A program made the translations under genes and the position numbers. From NCBI GenBank assembly GCA_031551135.1, contig JAVBOA010000004.1, positions 84,963 to 148,962 of the forward strand: DNA of 64,000 nucleotides. The letters are read 5' to 3'. Below the pieces are notes generated by a model. The model was not told the DNA's origin. It did not search any database and saw nothing but the letters and a program-made list of their open reading frames with translations. Below, piece after piece: positions 23,968 through 32,949 of the stretch. This DNA is from JAITVM01 sp031551135. Lineage in GTDB: Bacteria > Bacillota > Clostridia > Lachnospirales > JAITVM01. Position 1 is the stretch's first letter. Each line of letters begins with the position of its first letter.

Positions 23968-24744
23968 TTATTTTTGAACCTGCGTTCTGAGCTTTTCCAC
24001 TACAGTCGAGATAAATGCGCCGTTTGTTGGTTTTTCATCGGTCGGACCGGTATAATTAATCATTTCATAATAATACTGTCCTTTTCCTCTGCCCCAAGCA
24101 ACTTCTAAGGCATGTCTTATATCGCGCTCAACCCTTGATGAAGTGCTGCCGCATTCTTTCGCGATAGTCGGATAAAGCAATTTAGTAATTGATTCCAAAA
24201 GTTTATTATCTTCTAAACAAAGAGAGATTGCGATTTTTAAATAATTATAACCTTTTAAATTTATCGGTATCCCGACTTTTTGTAAAACATTAATAATATG
24301 GTCTTCTCTGCTCATTTTTGGAGCTGCTTCAAAAAAGAATTCATTATCAAATGTTTTATTTTTAGTTGAATATAATTCAAAAATCCTTCTCGCCAAAATA
24401 TCCATATTAAAAGGTTTTAATATAACGTAATCTGCGCCCAGCTCCAGAACTTGCCTTGTTATATTTTCCTGACCAACTGCGGTTAGCATAATAAAAATCG
24501 GCTTTTCTTTCAGCGCTTGCTCCCGCACATTCTCCAAAATACTTATTCCGTCGCGCTCCGGCAGCAAGATATCCAAAATAACAACATCCGGCGAATTTTC
24601 AAAAATCGTTTTCAGGCCGGTTTCACCGTCATAGCAAAGCGCAACTATCTCAAACTTTCCTAAACGATCCAAGTAATTCGCAATTGATTTACACATTTCC
24701 GCATTATCATCAATAATAGCAACTTTTATTTTATTTTCTGAAAT
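23968..24744 (-). CDS. spo0A: Stage 0 sporulation protein A, master regulator of sporulation
   Basis: 258 aa from the proposed start. Receiver domain at 1-120: acidic pocket I-D-D-N near 10-13, Asp in V-V-I-L-D-I-L-L-P near 55, Lys in I-L-K-P-F. The C-terminal Spo0A DNA-binding domain has L-K-G-Y-N-Y-L, the G-S-T-S-S-R-V-E-R-D-I-R-H-A recognition helix and W-G-R-G. Start: AAGGAGG at 24752-24758 (minus strand) is followed by three ATT codons. The third (24744) is 7 nt from the SD and gives I/M-S-E-N-K-I-K-V-A-I-I-D-D-N, matching the family start. No ATG, GTG or TTG is well placed; upstream in-frame codons would read through a MITE remnant. Neighbours recN-spoIVB-spo0A are in the conserved order. 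Confidence 0.93.
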   Translation of the reverse strand: MSENKIKVAIIDDNAEMCKSIANYLDRLGKFEIVALCYDGETGLKTIFENSPDVVILDILLPERDGISILENVREQALKEKPIFIMLTAVGQENITRQVLELGADYVILKPFNMDILARRIFELYSTKNKTFDNEFFFEAAPKMSREDHIINVLQKVGIPINLKGYNYLKIAISLCLEDNKLLESITKLLYPTIAKECGSTSSRVERDIRHALEVAWGRGKGQYYYEMINYTGPTDEKPTNGAFISTVVEKLRTQVQK

Positions 24745-24767
24745 AATAATCCCTCCTTGATTGCTTA

Positions 24768-24817
24768 TACTATTTCCATTCAAAAGAAAAGAATATTTCA
24801 TCCGCATGGAATTAGTA
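24768..24817. repeat. Internally deleted MITE copy next to the spo0A SD (50 bp)
   Basis: TACTATTTCCATTC...GAATATTTCATCCGCATGGAATTAGTA: both family ends with part of the inner arm. Its edge is about 10 bp upstream of the spo0A Shine-Dalgarno, so it forms part of the spo0A leader. Confidence 0.75.
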
Positions 24818-24835
24818 TCAGCTGCTTGCGCATCT

Positions 24836-24858
24836 TGTTCGACTACATCGAACTCACA
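24836..24858 (-). repeat. Fragment of the cloverleaf palindrome repeat
   Basis: Read on the minus strand, TGTGAGTTCGATGTAGTCGAAC matches the first arm at 11646-11667 with two changes, keeping the GTTCGA/TCGAAC pairing. It is in the spo0A upstream region. Confidence 0.6.
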
Positions 24859-24977
24859 ATAGACTTTGCTTATAATCTTATCATTAATTATAATATTATC
24901 AATATTCCGATTATCGACAAACAAATGACAAAAAATAACTTAACCATATTGCATAAAAATTTAATTTGGTTATATTG

Positions 24978-25065
24978 ACGAAAGTAGTTTTTACACTCGT
25001 TCCGCTCGCTAGGCTTGGGGGAACAGTGTGAACTTTTTTTCTGCCCTTTATAGATGGAAATAGTA
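24978..25065. repeat. Chimeric palindromic element between spoIVB and spo0A
   Basis: The left and central part (TTTTTACACTCGTTCC ... GGGGGAACAGTGTGAAC) resembles the element at 34249-34332. The right end (25033-25065, TTTTTTTCTG...GGAAATAGTA) is the right arm of the 111-bp MITE family. The spoIVB-spo0A gap of about 365 bp otherwise holds no gene. Confidence 0.6.
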
Positions 25066-25109
25066 CGAATAAAAAATTATCAACGCCTTGTATACTATTA
25101 ATCGACATC

Positions 25110-26390
25110 TTAAAGCTCCTGCTTTAACATATTTTCGATAAAAATCCCATAACCTTTAGTCGGATCTTGAACAAAAACATGTGTGATGGCACCAATAACT
25201 TTGCCGTTTTGTATAATCGGGCTTCCGCTCATTCCCTGAACAATTCCGTTTGTTCGGGACAAAAGCTCGGGGTCTGTTATTTTTATAACCATTCCTTTCG
25301 AATCATCCTTTGTATATTTATTTACGGCATCTATATAAATATCGTATTCTTTTACATATTCATCCTCGACATTCGTCAGTACTTTTGCAGGACCTTCATA
25401 AACTTCATTTTGCAGACCGATTTTCATTTTTTCATCATTAAGCTCATCGACGTTTTCTTCGTCTATAACGCCGTAAATTCCAAGCGGACTGTTTTGATTT
25501 ATCAAACCAATAATTTCGTCATCAATAATTTTTCCGGAAAGCTCGCCGGGAACACCTTTTTTTCCTTTTATAACGCTCCCGATTGTCGCTTTAAAAATTT
25601 TACCGTTTTTTATATCCATAATCTGTTTTGTATCAACATCTACAATACCATGACCCAAAGCTCCGAAAACCCTTGATTCGGGATGATAATATGTAAGTGT
25701 TCCGATACCTTTGGTTTTATCCCGAACATGTACTCCGATTTTTCGTTTTCCGTCTCTTTTTGCGATTTCAGGGAGTATTTTTAAATTTAATATTTGTTCG
25801 TCCCGTTTTACCTCCAGTGTAACTTCGCCTTCGCTTTTTTCTACAGCATCTTTTAAATCAAAACGGTCTATGAGTTCATTTCCGTTTAATTTGATTATCG
25901 AATCGCCTGTTTTTAAAATATTATCAGATGGACTTACAGCTTTGTTTTCGTTATTCGTTAAATAATCCGTTGCTAAAACTAAAATCCCCTGCGTATTAAT
26001 TTCAACTCCGATAGATGCGCCGCAAGGAACTAATTCGACTCCGTCTCCGGGCAAAAAATCCAGAGTTACATCTTTTATATCAACGCCGAAAGCGTTTAAA
26101 GTCATGTTCGCGCTGCCGGCTTCTTCCGCATAAAGCTCATTGTTTTCGTATAAATTTATTTCAAAATTTGTGTCGACGGGTTCTGAATTTATTTTTAAAA
26201 CGCTGACCGTTTCCGGCTCAATATGCGCCTTAATCGGCAATTTAAAATCAAAATATTGCTTTTCGCCTTCTATTAATTTTATATTTTTGGGAAAAACAAT
26301 TATCGCTGTAATAAAATAAGCTGTTAAAAAGCATAATAATAACAAGAATAAATTTTTAATAAATTTTTTACATATATTATTATATTGCAT
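25110..26390 (-). CDS. spoIVB: SpoIVB serine peptidase
   Basis: 426 aa, the same length as the B. subtilis protein. N-terminal transmembrane anchor at about 10-32, PDZ domain at about 120-200 (G-D-S-I-I-K-L-N-G), and S55 peptidase domain with the catalytic His region F-G-A-L-G-H-G and Ser in G-M-S-G-S-P-I near 395. In spore formers it is secreted from the forespore and triggers sigma-K processing. ATG has GGAAGTG upstream. It lies between recN and spo0A as usual. Confidence 0.93.
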   Translation of the reverse strand: MQYNNICKKFIKNLFLLLLCFLTAYFITAIIVFPKNIKLIEGEKQYFDFKLPIKAHIEPETVSVLKINSEPVDTNFEINLYENNELYAEEAGSANMTLNAFGVDIKDVTLDFLPGDGVELVPCGASIGVEINTQGILVLATDYLTNNENKAVSPSDNILKTGDSIIKLNGNELIDRFDLKDAVEKSEGEVTLEVKRDEQILNLKILPEIAKRDGKRKIGVHVRDKTKGIGTLTYYHPESRVFGALGHGIVDVDTKQIMDIKNGKIFKATIGSVIKGKKGVPGELSGKIIDDEIIGLINQNSPLGIYGVIDEENVDELNDEKMKIGLQNEVYEGPAKVLTNVEDEYVKEYDIYIDAVNKYTKDDSKGMVIKITDPELLSRTNGIVQGMSGSPIIQNGKVIGAITHVFVQDPTKGYGIFIENMLKQEL

Positions 26391-26467
26391 ATTTTCACTT
26401 CCTAAAGAAAAATTTTTGAGGTATGGAAAAACTTTATATTGAAATTTTCAAAAGCAGATTGATTTGA

Positions 26468-26503
26468 TACTATTTTTTTCTATCCTTAATATTGAAAATA
26501 GTA
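26468..26503. repeat. Internally deleted MITE copy (36 bp), twin of 1878-1913
   Basis: Same structure and length as the copy at 1878, with two base differences. It lies between recN and spoIVB. Confidence 0.8.
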
Positions 26504-26583
26504 TGAATAGCGATAAGCAGTGAATAATCAAGCGGCTATAATATTAAATTAACCTTTTTGAAATAGTCTTATACTAGATAATT

Positions 26584-26628
26584 TTGAAAAAATAAAAAAA
26601 CCTCAATATTTATGAGGTTTTCAAAATT
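26584..26628 (-). terminator. Terminator after recN
   Basis: On the minus strand AAAACCTCA, loop, TGAGGTTTT, followed by a long T-rich run. It separates recN from spoIVB, so spoIVB needs its own promoter, which may lie in 26391-26583. Confidence 0.85.
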
Positions 26629-26652
26629 TTACTTTATGCTTATTGGAAAAAT

Positions 26653-28338
26653 TTATAATTTATATTTCTTAGCTTGGTCAATCATTTCTTTGGCGGTTTT
26701 GGCGGATTGTTCGGTGATTGCGGCACCGCTGATCAAACGCGCGATTTCCTTTACCGAATTTTCTGTGTCGAGCTTTTGTATATTTGTAAAAGTTTTTGCG
26801 TTATCCGTTAATTTTTCAATCAAAAAATGGTCATCAGCCATTGCGGCGATTTGCGGCAAATGCGTAATACATAAAATCTGATGGCTTTTCGAAACAAAAT
26901 TTAATTTTTCGGCAACTTTTTGTGCTGTGCGTCCCGAAACCCCTGTATCTATTTCATCAAAAATAAATGTCTCTATACTATAAGCTTTTGCCAATATCGT
27001 TTTAAGTGCAAGCATAATTCTGGACATTTCGCCGCCGGACGCAATTTTTGAAAGTGCTTTTAAAGGTTCGCCTAAATTAGGAGAAATAAGAAATTTTATA
27101 TCATCAAAACCATTTGCATCAAATAATTCTTTTCGATTGATTTCAATTTCCATACGAACATCTTTCATTCCCAATTCTTTCAAAATAGCTTGGATTTCCA
27201 GTTTAAATGCCGCCGCTTGATTTTTTCTGATTTTCGATATTTTTTCACATAATTCAATTGAGTCTTTTAATATGGAAGCTTGTTCTTTTTTTAATTTTGA
27301 AAGCTCGGCCTCCGAATTTGTATAGGTATTCAATTTTTCTTTCGATTTTTTGCAAAAATCCAGAATTTCGGCAACTGTGCTGCCGTATTTGCGCTTCAAT
27401 CTATAAATCAAATCCAAACGAAATTCGATTCTATCAAGCTCATTTGTGTCATATTCTAGGGTTTCCGAAAAATCTCTGATTTCCGTAATTATATCGCCTA
27501 ATTCGTATTTCAAGCTTCCGAGTCTCTCGAATAAATCTTGTTTATCTTCGCTTATTTCAGAAAGTTTTCTCAGGTTATTATATGCATTGTCAATCCTATC
27601 GATTGCAGAAGGGCCTTTTCCGTCGCCCGAATATAAATTTTGTATAAGTTCTTCGGTGTTTATTGAAATTTTTTCAAAAGAATTCAGAATTTTTTTTCGG
27701 CTATAAAGCTCGTCTTCCTCGTCAACTAAAAGATTCGCCGATTCGATATCTTTAATTTGATATGTGAGCATATCTATAATTCTTTCTTTATCCCGGTCAT
27801 CATTATAAAGCTCGTCTATTTTTTTTGAGATTTCCCGATATTGTTTATAAAGTAAATTTAAATTTTGTTTTAAATCGTCAAATTCACAGAATTTATCGAT
27901 AAGGGCAATATGCTTGTCCTCATTTAAAAGGGCTTGGTGTTCGTGCTGGCCGTGAATATCGATAAGCAGACGGCTTATCTCTTTCAGAGTTCCGATATTA
28001 ATTATTTTGCCGTTTGCCCGGGAAACAGATTTGCCGTTTTTGTTTAGATTCCGGTTTAATATAAGCATATTATCTTCTAAAATCTCGATTCCGAAATCAT
28101 TTAAAATTTCTGCGGTTTCAGAATTTTTCAAAAAAAACGCGGCTGTAACTTCTGCAAAATCTTCACCTGTTCGTATAAAATCACTGCTGATTTTTTGTCC
28201 AAGCAAAAAAGAAATCGAATTTATAATAATTGATTTTCCTGAGCCGGTTTCGCCGGATAGAATATTTAGATTTTCGCCGAAATTTATTTCAGCTTTTTCT
28301 ATTAATGCGCAATTTCTGATAAGCAAACTTTCTATCAT
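26653..28338 (-). CDS. recN: DNA repair protein RecN
   Basis: 561 aa SMC-like ATPase. Walker A G-E-T-G-S-G-K-S near 30-37, H-G-Q-H-E-H-Q-A-L near 130, central coiled coil at about 160-360, ABC signature A-S-G-G-E-M-S-R near 430, Walker B F-I-F-D-E-I-D-T-G-V-S-G, and T-H-L-P-Q-I-A-A. It acts early in double-strand break repair. It starts 4 bp after argR, indicating one transcript nadK-argR-recN. Confidence 0.95.
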   Translation of the reverse strand: MIESLLIRNCALIEKAEINFGENLNILSGETGSGKSIIINSISFLLGQKISSDFIRTGEDFAEVTAAFFLKNSETAEILNDFGIEILEDNMLILNRNLNKNGKSVSRANGKIINIGTLKEISRLLIDIHGQHEHQALLNEDKHIALIDKFCEFDDLKQNLNLLYKQYREISKKIDELYNDDRDKERIIDMLTYQIKDIESANLLVDEEDELYSRKKILNSFEKISINTEELIQNLYSGDGKGPSAIDRIDNAYNNLRKLSEISEDKQDLFERLGSLKYELGDIITEIRDFSETLEYDTNELDRIEFRLDLIYRLKRKYGSTVAEILDFCKKSKEKLNTYTNSEAELSKLKKEQASILKDSIELCEKISKIRKNQAAAFKLEIQAILKELGMKDVRMEIEINRKELFDANGFDDIKFLISPNLGEPLKALSKIASGGEMSRIMLALKTILAKAYSIETFIFDEIDTGVSGRTAQKVAEKLNFVSKSHQILCITHLPQIAAMADDHFLIEKLTDNAKTFTNIQKLDTENSVKEIARLISGAAITEQSAKTAKEMIDQAKKYKL

Positions 28339-28342
28339 AATA

Positions 28343-28801
28343 TCACTCGTTCTCGTTTATAATTGTATTTAGCTTTTCAATAAAAATAATTGCGTTTTCT
28401 TCTGATTTTAATACACAAAAAATATTATCGTCACCGGCGATTGTTCCGACAACCTCCGGTTTTCCCATTGCGTCCAGAGCCGAGGCCACTGCCATCGCCA
28501 TTCCGTCTAAAGTTTTTATAACAACAATATTTTGTGCGTAATCGATGCTAACTACGGCATCTCTGAAAATTCTGTAAAGTTTGTCTAAAAAAGTTGTGTC
28601 GGATGGATTGATTATAACATATTTTTGAGTTCCGCCGGATGTCGCTATTTTAGTTAATTTTAACTCGCGGATATCTCGTGAAACCGTTGCCTGTGTAACC
28701 AAAAAACCCGATTCACGCAGCTTATCTGCAAGCTCTTCCTGAGTCTCAATATCATTGTTTTTGATGATTTCAATGATTTTTGATTGTCTTTTAATTTTCA
28801 T
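28343..28801 (-). CDS. argR: Arginine repressor family protein
   Basis: 152 aa. N-terminal winged helix with E-L-A-D-K-L-R-E-S-G-F and T-Q-A-T-V-S-R-D-I-R-E-L. The C-terminal oligomerisation and arginine-binding domain has the G-T-I-A-G-D-D-N-I motif. In this position (next to recN) it is sometimes called AhrC. Its ATG overlaps the nadK stop (ATGA), indicating translational coupling. Confidence 0.94.
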   Translation of the reverse strand: MKIKRQSKIIEIIKNNDIETQEELADKLRESGFLVTQATVSRDIRELKLTKIATSGGTQKYVIINPSDTTFLDKLYRIFRDAVVSIDYAQNIVVIKTLDGMAMAVASALDAMGKPEVVGTIAGDDNIFCVLKSEENAIIFIEKLNTIINENE

Positions 28802-29670
28802 AGTTCACCTTTTCCTCTTACTCCAACCATTTTTTCTCTCAATATATCATAAAAACCCATTTTGTTTGTTTTCACAATTTGCGTGAATAATGGGGATGTT
28901 TTTATATAAACAAGATCCTCGTCTTTTATCGGAATCATATTTTGACCGTCGAGCGAAAGAATAATATCATTCGATTTTTTATTAATAATTTTCAGCGAAA
29001 CAACGTCGCAAGATGATATTACAAACGAACGGCTATGCAGCATATGCGGGCAAATCGGTGTAATTGCAATCATTTTAGAATCCGGTTTTAAAATAGGTCC
29101 GCCTGCGGAAAGATTATACGCCGTGGAGCCGGTGGGCGTAGAAACAATTATTCCGTCCGATTTGTAATAATCGATATATTCGCCGTTTATATAAAGTTCC
29201 AGTGTGACTATGTTACCAAAAAAACCACGTGTTATACAAATATCATTAAGAGCGATGAGCTCGTCGCTTTCCGTATCGGCGCTCAAGGTGTTGGCTTCAA
29301 GCATCATTCTTTTTTCTATAATATAGTTGCCTTCTAAATATTTCCTTAAAGAGATTGTCCAGTCATTTCGTTCTACATCTGTCAAATATCCAAGCGTTCC
29401 TAAATTTATGCCCATAATCGGAATATTGTTAATTGCGGCATATTTGCTTACCCGTAAAATCGTTCCGTCGCCGCCCAATACTAAAAGCAGTTCGGAATTT
29501 TGATAAATATCTTTTATATTGCATCCAATCTCATTTTTGCCTATCAGAGAGCTGATATGCGAAGAAACAAGCGGTTTGTGACCATTTGACAAAATCCAGT
29601 CAACGACTTTTTTTGTAAAAGAAAAATCCGTATCCTTGAATGAATTTGGTATAACCCCTATTGTTTTCAT
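28798..29670 (-). CDS. nadK: NAD kinase
   Basis: 290 aa. Contains the kinase motif L-G-G-D-G-T-I-L-R near 65-73, N-L-G-T-L-G-Y-L-T near 105, and S-T-P-T-G-S-T-A-Y-N-L-S-A-G-G near 175. It phosphorylates NAD+ to NADP+. ATG has TTTGGGAG upstream. First gene visible in this operon; tlyA, often upstream, is not present, and a MITE sits in the 292-bp gap upstream. Confidence 0.95.
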   Translation of the reverse strand: MKTIGVIPNSFKDTDFSFTKKVVDWILSNGHKPLVSSHISSLIGKNEIGCNIKDIYQNSELLLVLGGDGTILRVSKYAAINNIPIMGINLGTLGYLTDVERNDWTISLRKYLEGNYIIEKRMMLEANTLSADTESDELIALNDICITRGFFGNIVTLELYINGEYIDYYKSDGIIVSTPTGSTAYNLSAGGPILKPDSKMIAITPICPHMLHSRSFVISSCDVVSLKIINKKSNDIILSLDGQNMIPIKDEDLVYIKTSPLFTQIVKTNKMGFYDILREKMVGVRGKGEL

Positions 29671-29832
29671 AGTTTTCTCCCAAAGAAGTTTTAAGAATCA
29701 TTGCATTTTTTAAACACCAACAAAAAAACTCAAAAATAGATATTTATATTATTATAAATAAAAATTAATATTTATACAATATTTTATTTTTTTCGTTTGA
29801 CGAATAGTAAAACATAAAAAAAACCATGCTTA

Positions 29833-29943
29833 TACTATTTACCTTCTAAAGAATAGAAAAAAATATTTCATTTCGCGCTTGAAGCATTGCGCGAAACGCT
29901 CCGCTGTGAAAATTTTTTTCTACAAATTAAATGGGAATTAGTA
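29833..29943 (-). repeat. MITE copy D (111 bp)
   Basis: Subfamily 2 arms (CTTCTAAAGAATAG and CTACAAATTAAATGGG) with central stem TTTCGCGC/GCGCGAAA and loop TTGAAGCATT. It ends 19 bp from the stop codon of the metallophosphoesterase. The rest of the gap 29671-29962 is AT-rich with no gene. Confidence 0.9.
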
Positions 29944-29962
29944 TTAAAGGCACGGTAATTAA

Positions 29963-30649
29963 TTATGATATTAATATCGGGTCGAAATCCAAAAAATCAC
30001 AGGAGGTTAAAATATATTCGATATTATCGCGAAAACCTTGCAAGCCCGCAGAAAAATAATCATTTCCGTGTAAATGTCCGTAAATGACTTTTTTTATTTT
30101 GTAATCTTTAAAAATATCAATAAAACCCGAATTTTCTTTATTTTCGTTTGTCGGCGGAAAATGCAGCATAATATAAATATCACGGTCTTCAAAATCACGG
30201 CAGGAATCCAAAGAAGCTTTCAAACGCTGCAATTCCCGGAGATATATTTTATTATCTTTTTCTGCAAACTCCGAACTGCCGGGGCAAACCCAGCCTCGAG
30301 AACCGCAGATAATTTTGTTTTCAACAACAAAATGATTTTTAATCAAAAAAGAAATTGTCTCGAAAGCATTTTTTATTTTATTTATTTGACTGAAATAATA
30401 ATCATGGTTTCCTGAAATTATAATTTTTTTTCCGGGCAAATTATCGATGAATTCCAAATCGGGCCAAACGCTTTCGGCGCGCATTGCCCAAGATATATCA
30501 CCGCATAGCAAAACCGTGTCGTTTTCATTTATTTTAGAAATCCAATTTTTTTTAATTTTTTCGTGGTGATTGACCCAGTTCTGCCCGAATTTGTCCATAT
30601 TTTTACCGCTTGCAAAACCCAAATGCAAATCAGAAATTGCAAAAATCAT
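29963..30649 (-). CDS. Metallophosphoesterase
   Basis: 228 aa calcineurin-like phosphoesterase (COG1768-type). Metal ligands: I-S-D-L-H-L-G near 4-10, C-G-D-I-S-W near 49, S-G-N-H-D-Y-Y near 79, and Y-G-H-L-H-G near 195. Substrate unknown. It starts 7 bp after the alarmone synthetase gene, indicating an operon. The SD (TAGGTG) is weak. Confidence 0.88.
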   Translation of the reverse strand: MIFAISDLHLGFASGKNMDKFGQNWVNHHEKIKKNWISKINENDTVLLCGDISWAMRAESVWPDLEFIDNLPGKKIIISGNHDYYFSQINKIKNAFETISFLIKNHFVVENKIICGSRGWVCPGSSEFAEKDNKIYLRELQRLKASLDSCRDFEDRDIYIMLHFPPTNENKENSGFIDIFKDYKIKKVIYGHLHGNDYFSAGLQGFRDNIEYILTSCDFLDFDPILIS

Positions 30650-30656
30650 TTTACAC

Positions 30657-31454
30657 CTAAACCTTATAAAGCGAAGCCATTATTCTCAATTCCTCGTCAA
30701 ATTCGCTTAATTTTTTTATATCATTCTGAGCGTAAATTTCATAAAAACGCTTAGTAATTTCGTCCAACTGCTCAAAATTCGCATGCCTATGAAGCCGCTC
30801 AAGTTTGTCACGGATTTTATCTACCAATCTATTTTTCACTTCAATAATTCTTATAGCATCCAAAATTTCATCTCTGATTGTTCCCATTTCTTTATCCATA
30901 ATAAAAGCAGTTTCCGCTAAGTTTTGAAGCTTTTGTTGCAGCTCGTCGGGGACATTTCTGCTGTATTTATATTTTATGGAATGTTCAATTGTAGCCCAAA
31001 AATTCATAGCCATGGTCCGAATTTGAATCTCGGCTTTTATTTCTTTTTTTCCTTTGGAGGTGACGATTGGGTATCTGATTAAAATATGATAAGAACGGTA
31101 GCCGCTCTTTTTTCTATTATTAATATAGTCACGTTCCTCTGAAATAAAAAGGTCTTTTCCGTCACGTTTCCGGATAAGCTGAATCACCCTGTCAATATCT
31201 TCAACGAACCGGCAAATTATTCGAATCCCTGCGATATCTTCTATTTCTTGTTCGATTTTCTCATAAGGAACGTTTTTTCGGTTGGCTTTTTCCAAAATAC
31301 TCCCAACACCCTTGACGCGCCCGGAAACAATCTCGATAGGAGAATGTTTATTGTCTATTTCGTATTCTTTTTTCAGGCGTTCGAATTTTACAAGCAATTC
31401 ATCAACGGCTTGTTCATATGGCAATAAAATTTTACTCCAATTAACCATTTGCAT
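30657..31454 (-). CDS. Small alarmone synthetase (RelQ-type GTP pyrophosphokinase)
   Basis: 265 aa with a single RelA/SpoT synthetase domain and no hydrolase, TGS or ACT domain. Motifs: S-G-R-V-K-G-V-G-S-I near 45, E-D-I-A-G-I-R-I-I-C near 75, K-S-G-Y-R-S-Y-H near 115, and E-I-Q-I-R-T near 143. A C-terminal helical extension follows. Synthesises (p)ppGpp, likely in response to envelope stress in Firmicutes. ATG with GGGGTG upstream. Confidence 0.9.
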   Translation of the reverse strand: MQMVNWSKILLPYEQAVDELLVKFERLKKEYEIDNKHSPIEIVSGRVKGVGSILEKANRKNVPYEKIEQEIEDIAGIRIICRFVEDIDRVIQLIRKRDGKDLFISEERDYINNRKKSGYRSYHILIRYPIVTSKGKKEIKAEIQIRTMAMNFWATIEHSIKYKYSRNVPDELQQKLQNLAETAFIMDKEMGTIRDEILDAIRIIEVKNRLVDKIRDKLERLHRHANFEQLDEITKRFYEIYAQNDIKKLSEFDEELRIMASLYKV

Positions 31455-31496
31455 AAATTCACCCCATATCTTTTGTGGTTTAAATATAATTGCGGT

Positions 31497-32417
31497 CTAA
31501 TTAAAAACAAATTTAGTATCTTCTATCAAAATCAAAAACGGATACGGATTTATCCAAAACTCATCCGAAAAAATCTTAGTTTCCGGACTGATTCCAACAT
31601 GCAAATGAACGGAAAAATTTCCGACAGTTCCTTCTTTTTTGCTATATCCCGTATCGCCCATAAATCCCAAAAGCTGACCGGCTTTTATCGAATCGCCTTT
31701 TTTAATATTTTCGTTGAAGCTGTCAAAATGAGCGTAATAAAAATAATTTTTATTTTCGGTTCTGATTCCGATTCTAAATCCGCCGTATTCGTTCCAGCCC
31801 ATATTCTCAATAACGCCGTCGGTCATACTTACAATCGGGATATAACCCCGAATATTTTTCGCGTCCATAATATCGGTGCCTTCATGAATCCGCGCACCGT
31901 TGTAATTTCGTTTTGCGCCCCAGCTGTCGTTAAAATTATAATCGTAGAATTTGCCGGAAAAAGTATCAGGCACAGGAAAATAACGCAAATCATCTAAAAT
32001 ATTTTTTATAAATAAAGCATAAGCCGGATAAACTTTTTTATATTTATTTTTTATTTGGTCAAGATTGGAGAGAAAATTTTCTTCCAGCTCCACAAGCGTC
32101 GGAGTTTCCACAATATCCTCAAAAAAACCGTTGTCCAAAGAATAAAGTGAGAGAGTCTCCGAAAAATCTATCTTATATTTATCCGAAAGCTCTTTCAAAA
32201 CCAAAATCGACCTCTCGGGAATAGCGAATGCGGAAATATGCTGTCTGTCTGTTTTTAACTGTTTATAATCGTCGATAAAGCTATTTTTAATATACAATAT
32301 AATCAATATTATTACAATAAGCACTAAAATATTAATTACTATTTTGGAATATGAAATCTTGTTTTTCTTATTTTTTTTGTATTTTTTTCTATAGTACTCT
32401 TTATTTATATTTGACAT
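31497..32417 (-). CDS. Membrane-anchored M23 peptidase
   Basis: 306 aa. Lys-rich cytoplasmic N-terminus, one transmembrane segment at about 25-43, then an extracytoplasmic LytM domain with the zinc motifs H-E-G-T-D near 185 and H-L-H-V-G near 275. The region between is helical. The zinc motifs are intact, so it can be an active peptidoglycan endopeptidase. ATG 32417 has GGGGAGG upstream. Confidence 0.87.
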   Translation of the reverse strand: MSNINKEYYRKKYKKNKKNKISYSKIVINILVLIVIILIILYIKNSFIDDYKQLKTDRQHISAFAIPERSILVLKELSDKYKIDFSETLSLYSLDNGFFEDIVETPTLVELEENFLSNLDQIKNKYKKVYPAYALFIKNILDDLRYFPVPDTFSGKFYDYNFNDSWGAKRNYNGARIHEGTDIMDAKNIRGYIPIVSMTDGVIENMGWNEYGGFRIGIRTENKNYFYYAHFDSFNENIKKGDSIKAGQLLGFMGDTGYSKKEGTVGNFSVHLHVGISPETKIFSDEFWINPYPFLILIEDTKFVFN

Positions 32418-32523
32418 AAAAAACCTCCCCACAGATAATTATAATATTTATATTCCGTGCGAGAGGCTAATATTCAAATGTATTGTATTCTGTTTTCTAA
32501 AACACAGAAGCTAAACAAGGGAT

Positions 32524-32949
32524 TTAGGTCAAACTTACAATCAGATATTTTTTTGCATCTTCCGGAAGCTCGTCCGGATTGCTGTTAATTGTAAGAATAA
32601 ATTCAAGGCCGTTTTCTTCTGAAAGCATTTCAAATTTTCTTAATAATTTAAGGAGAGATTCATTATCAAAATTTTTAACTATATTACCAATTCCATCTAA
32701 AAAGATTTCTTTTATATCGGAGTCTTGGGAGAGGATGCCGCAAACAAAACCTATCAGTTCTCTGTAATTAGAAAGCGGAAACGATGTAGTCTCTACAAAT
32801 CTAATATCATGGTGCAAATCAAACATATGCCTCTTGTCGTCGTCTATAAAAACAATATGTCCCTCGGTTTTATTAACAGTCTCGTTTGCCAGTGCAATGA
32901 GTTTTTTAGTCTTTCCCTGACCTTTTTCACCTGCAATAATTTTTATCAT
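32524..32949 (-). CDS. P-loop ATP-binding protein, unknown function
   Basis: 141 aa. Starts with a Walker A loop G-E-K-G-Q-G-K-T near 7-14, then H-I-V-F-I-D-D-D-K near 33-41 and E-I-F-L-D-G-I-G-N near 90-98, which may be the Walker B strand. Small family seen in Clostridia with no settled role. ATG 32949 with TAAGGAGG. Not obviously linked to its neighbours. Confidence 0.7.
   Translation of the reverse strand: MIKIIAGEKGQGKTKKLIALANETVNKTEGHIVFIDDDKRHMFDLHHDIRFVETTSFPLSNYRELIGFVCGILSQDSDIKEIFLDGIGNIVKNFDNESLLKLLRKFEMLSEENGLEFILTINSNPDELPEDAKKYLIVSLT

Noticed and set aside
24745..24924. N-terminal extension of Spo0A from the ATG at 24924
   Set aside because: It would translate through the SD, a MITE remnant and a palindrome repeat, and add 60 residues absent from the family.
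31449..31997. 182-codon plus-strand frame
   Set aside because: Antisense to the M23 peptidase gene, no recognisable protein or SD.
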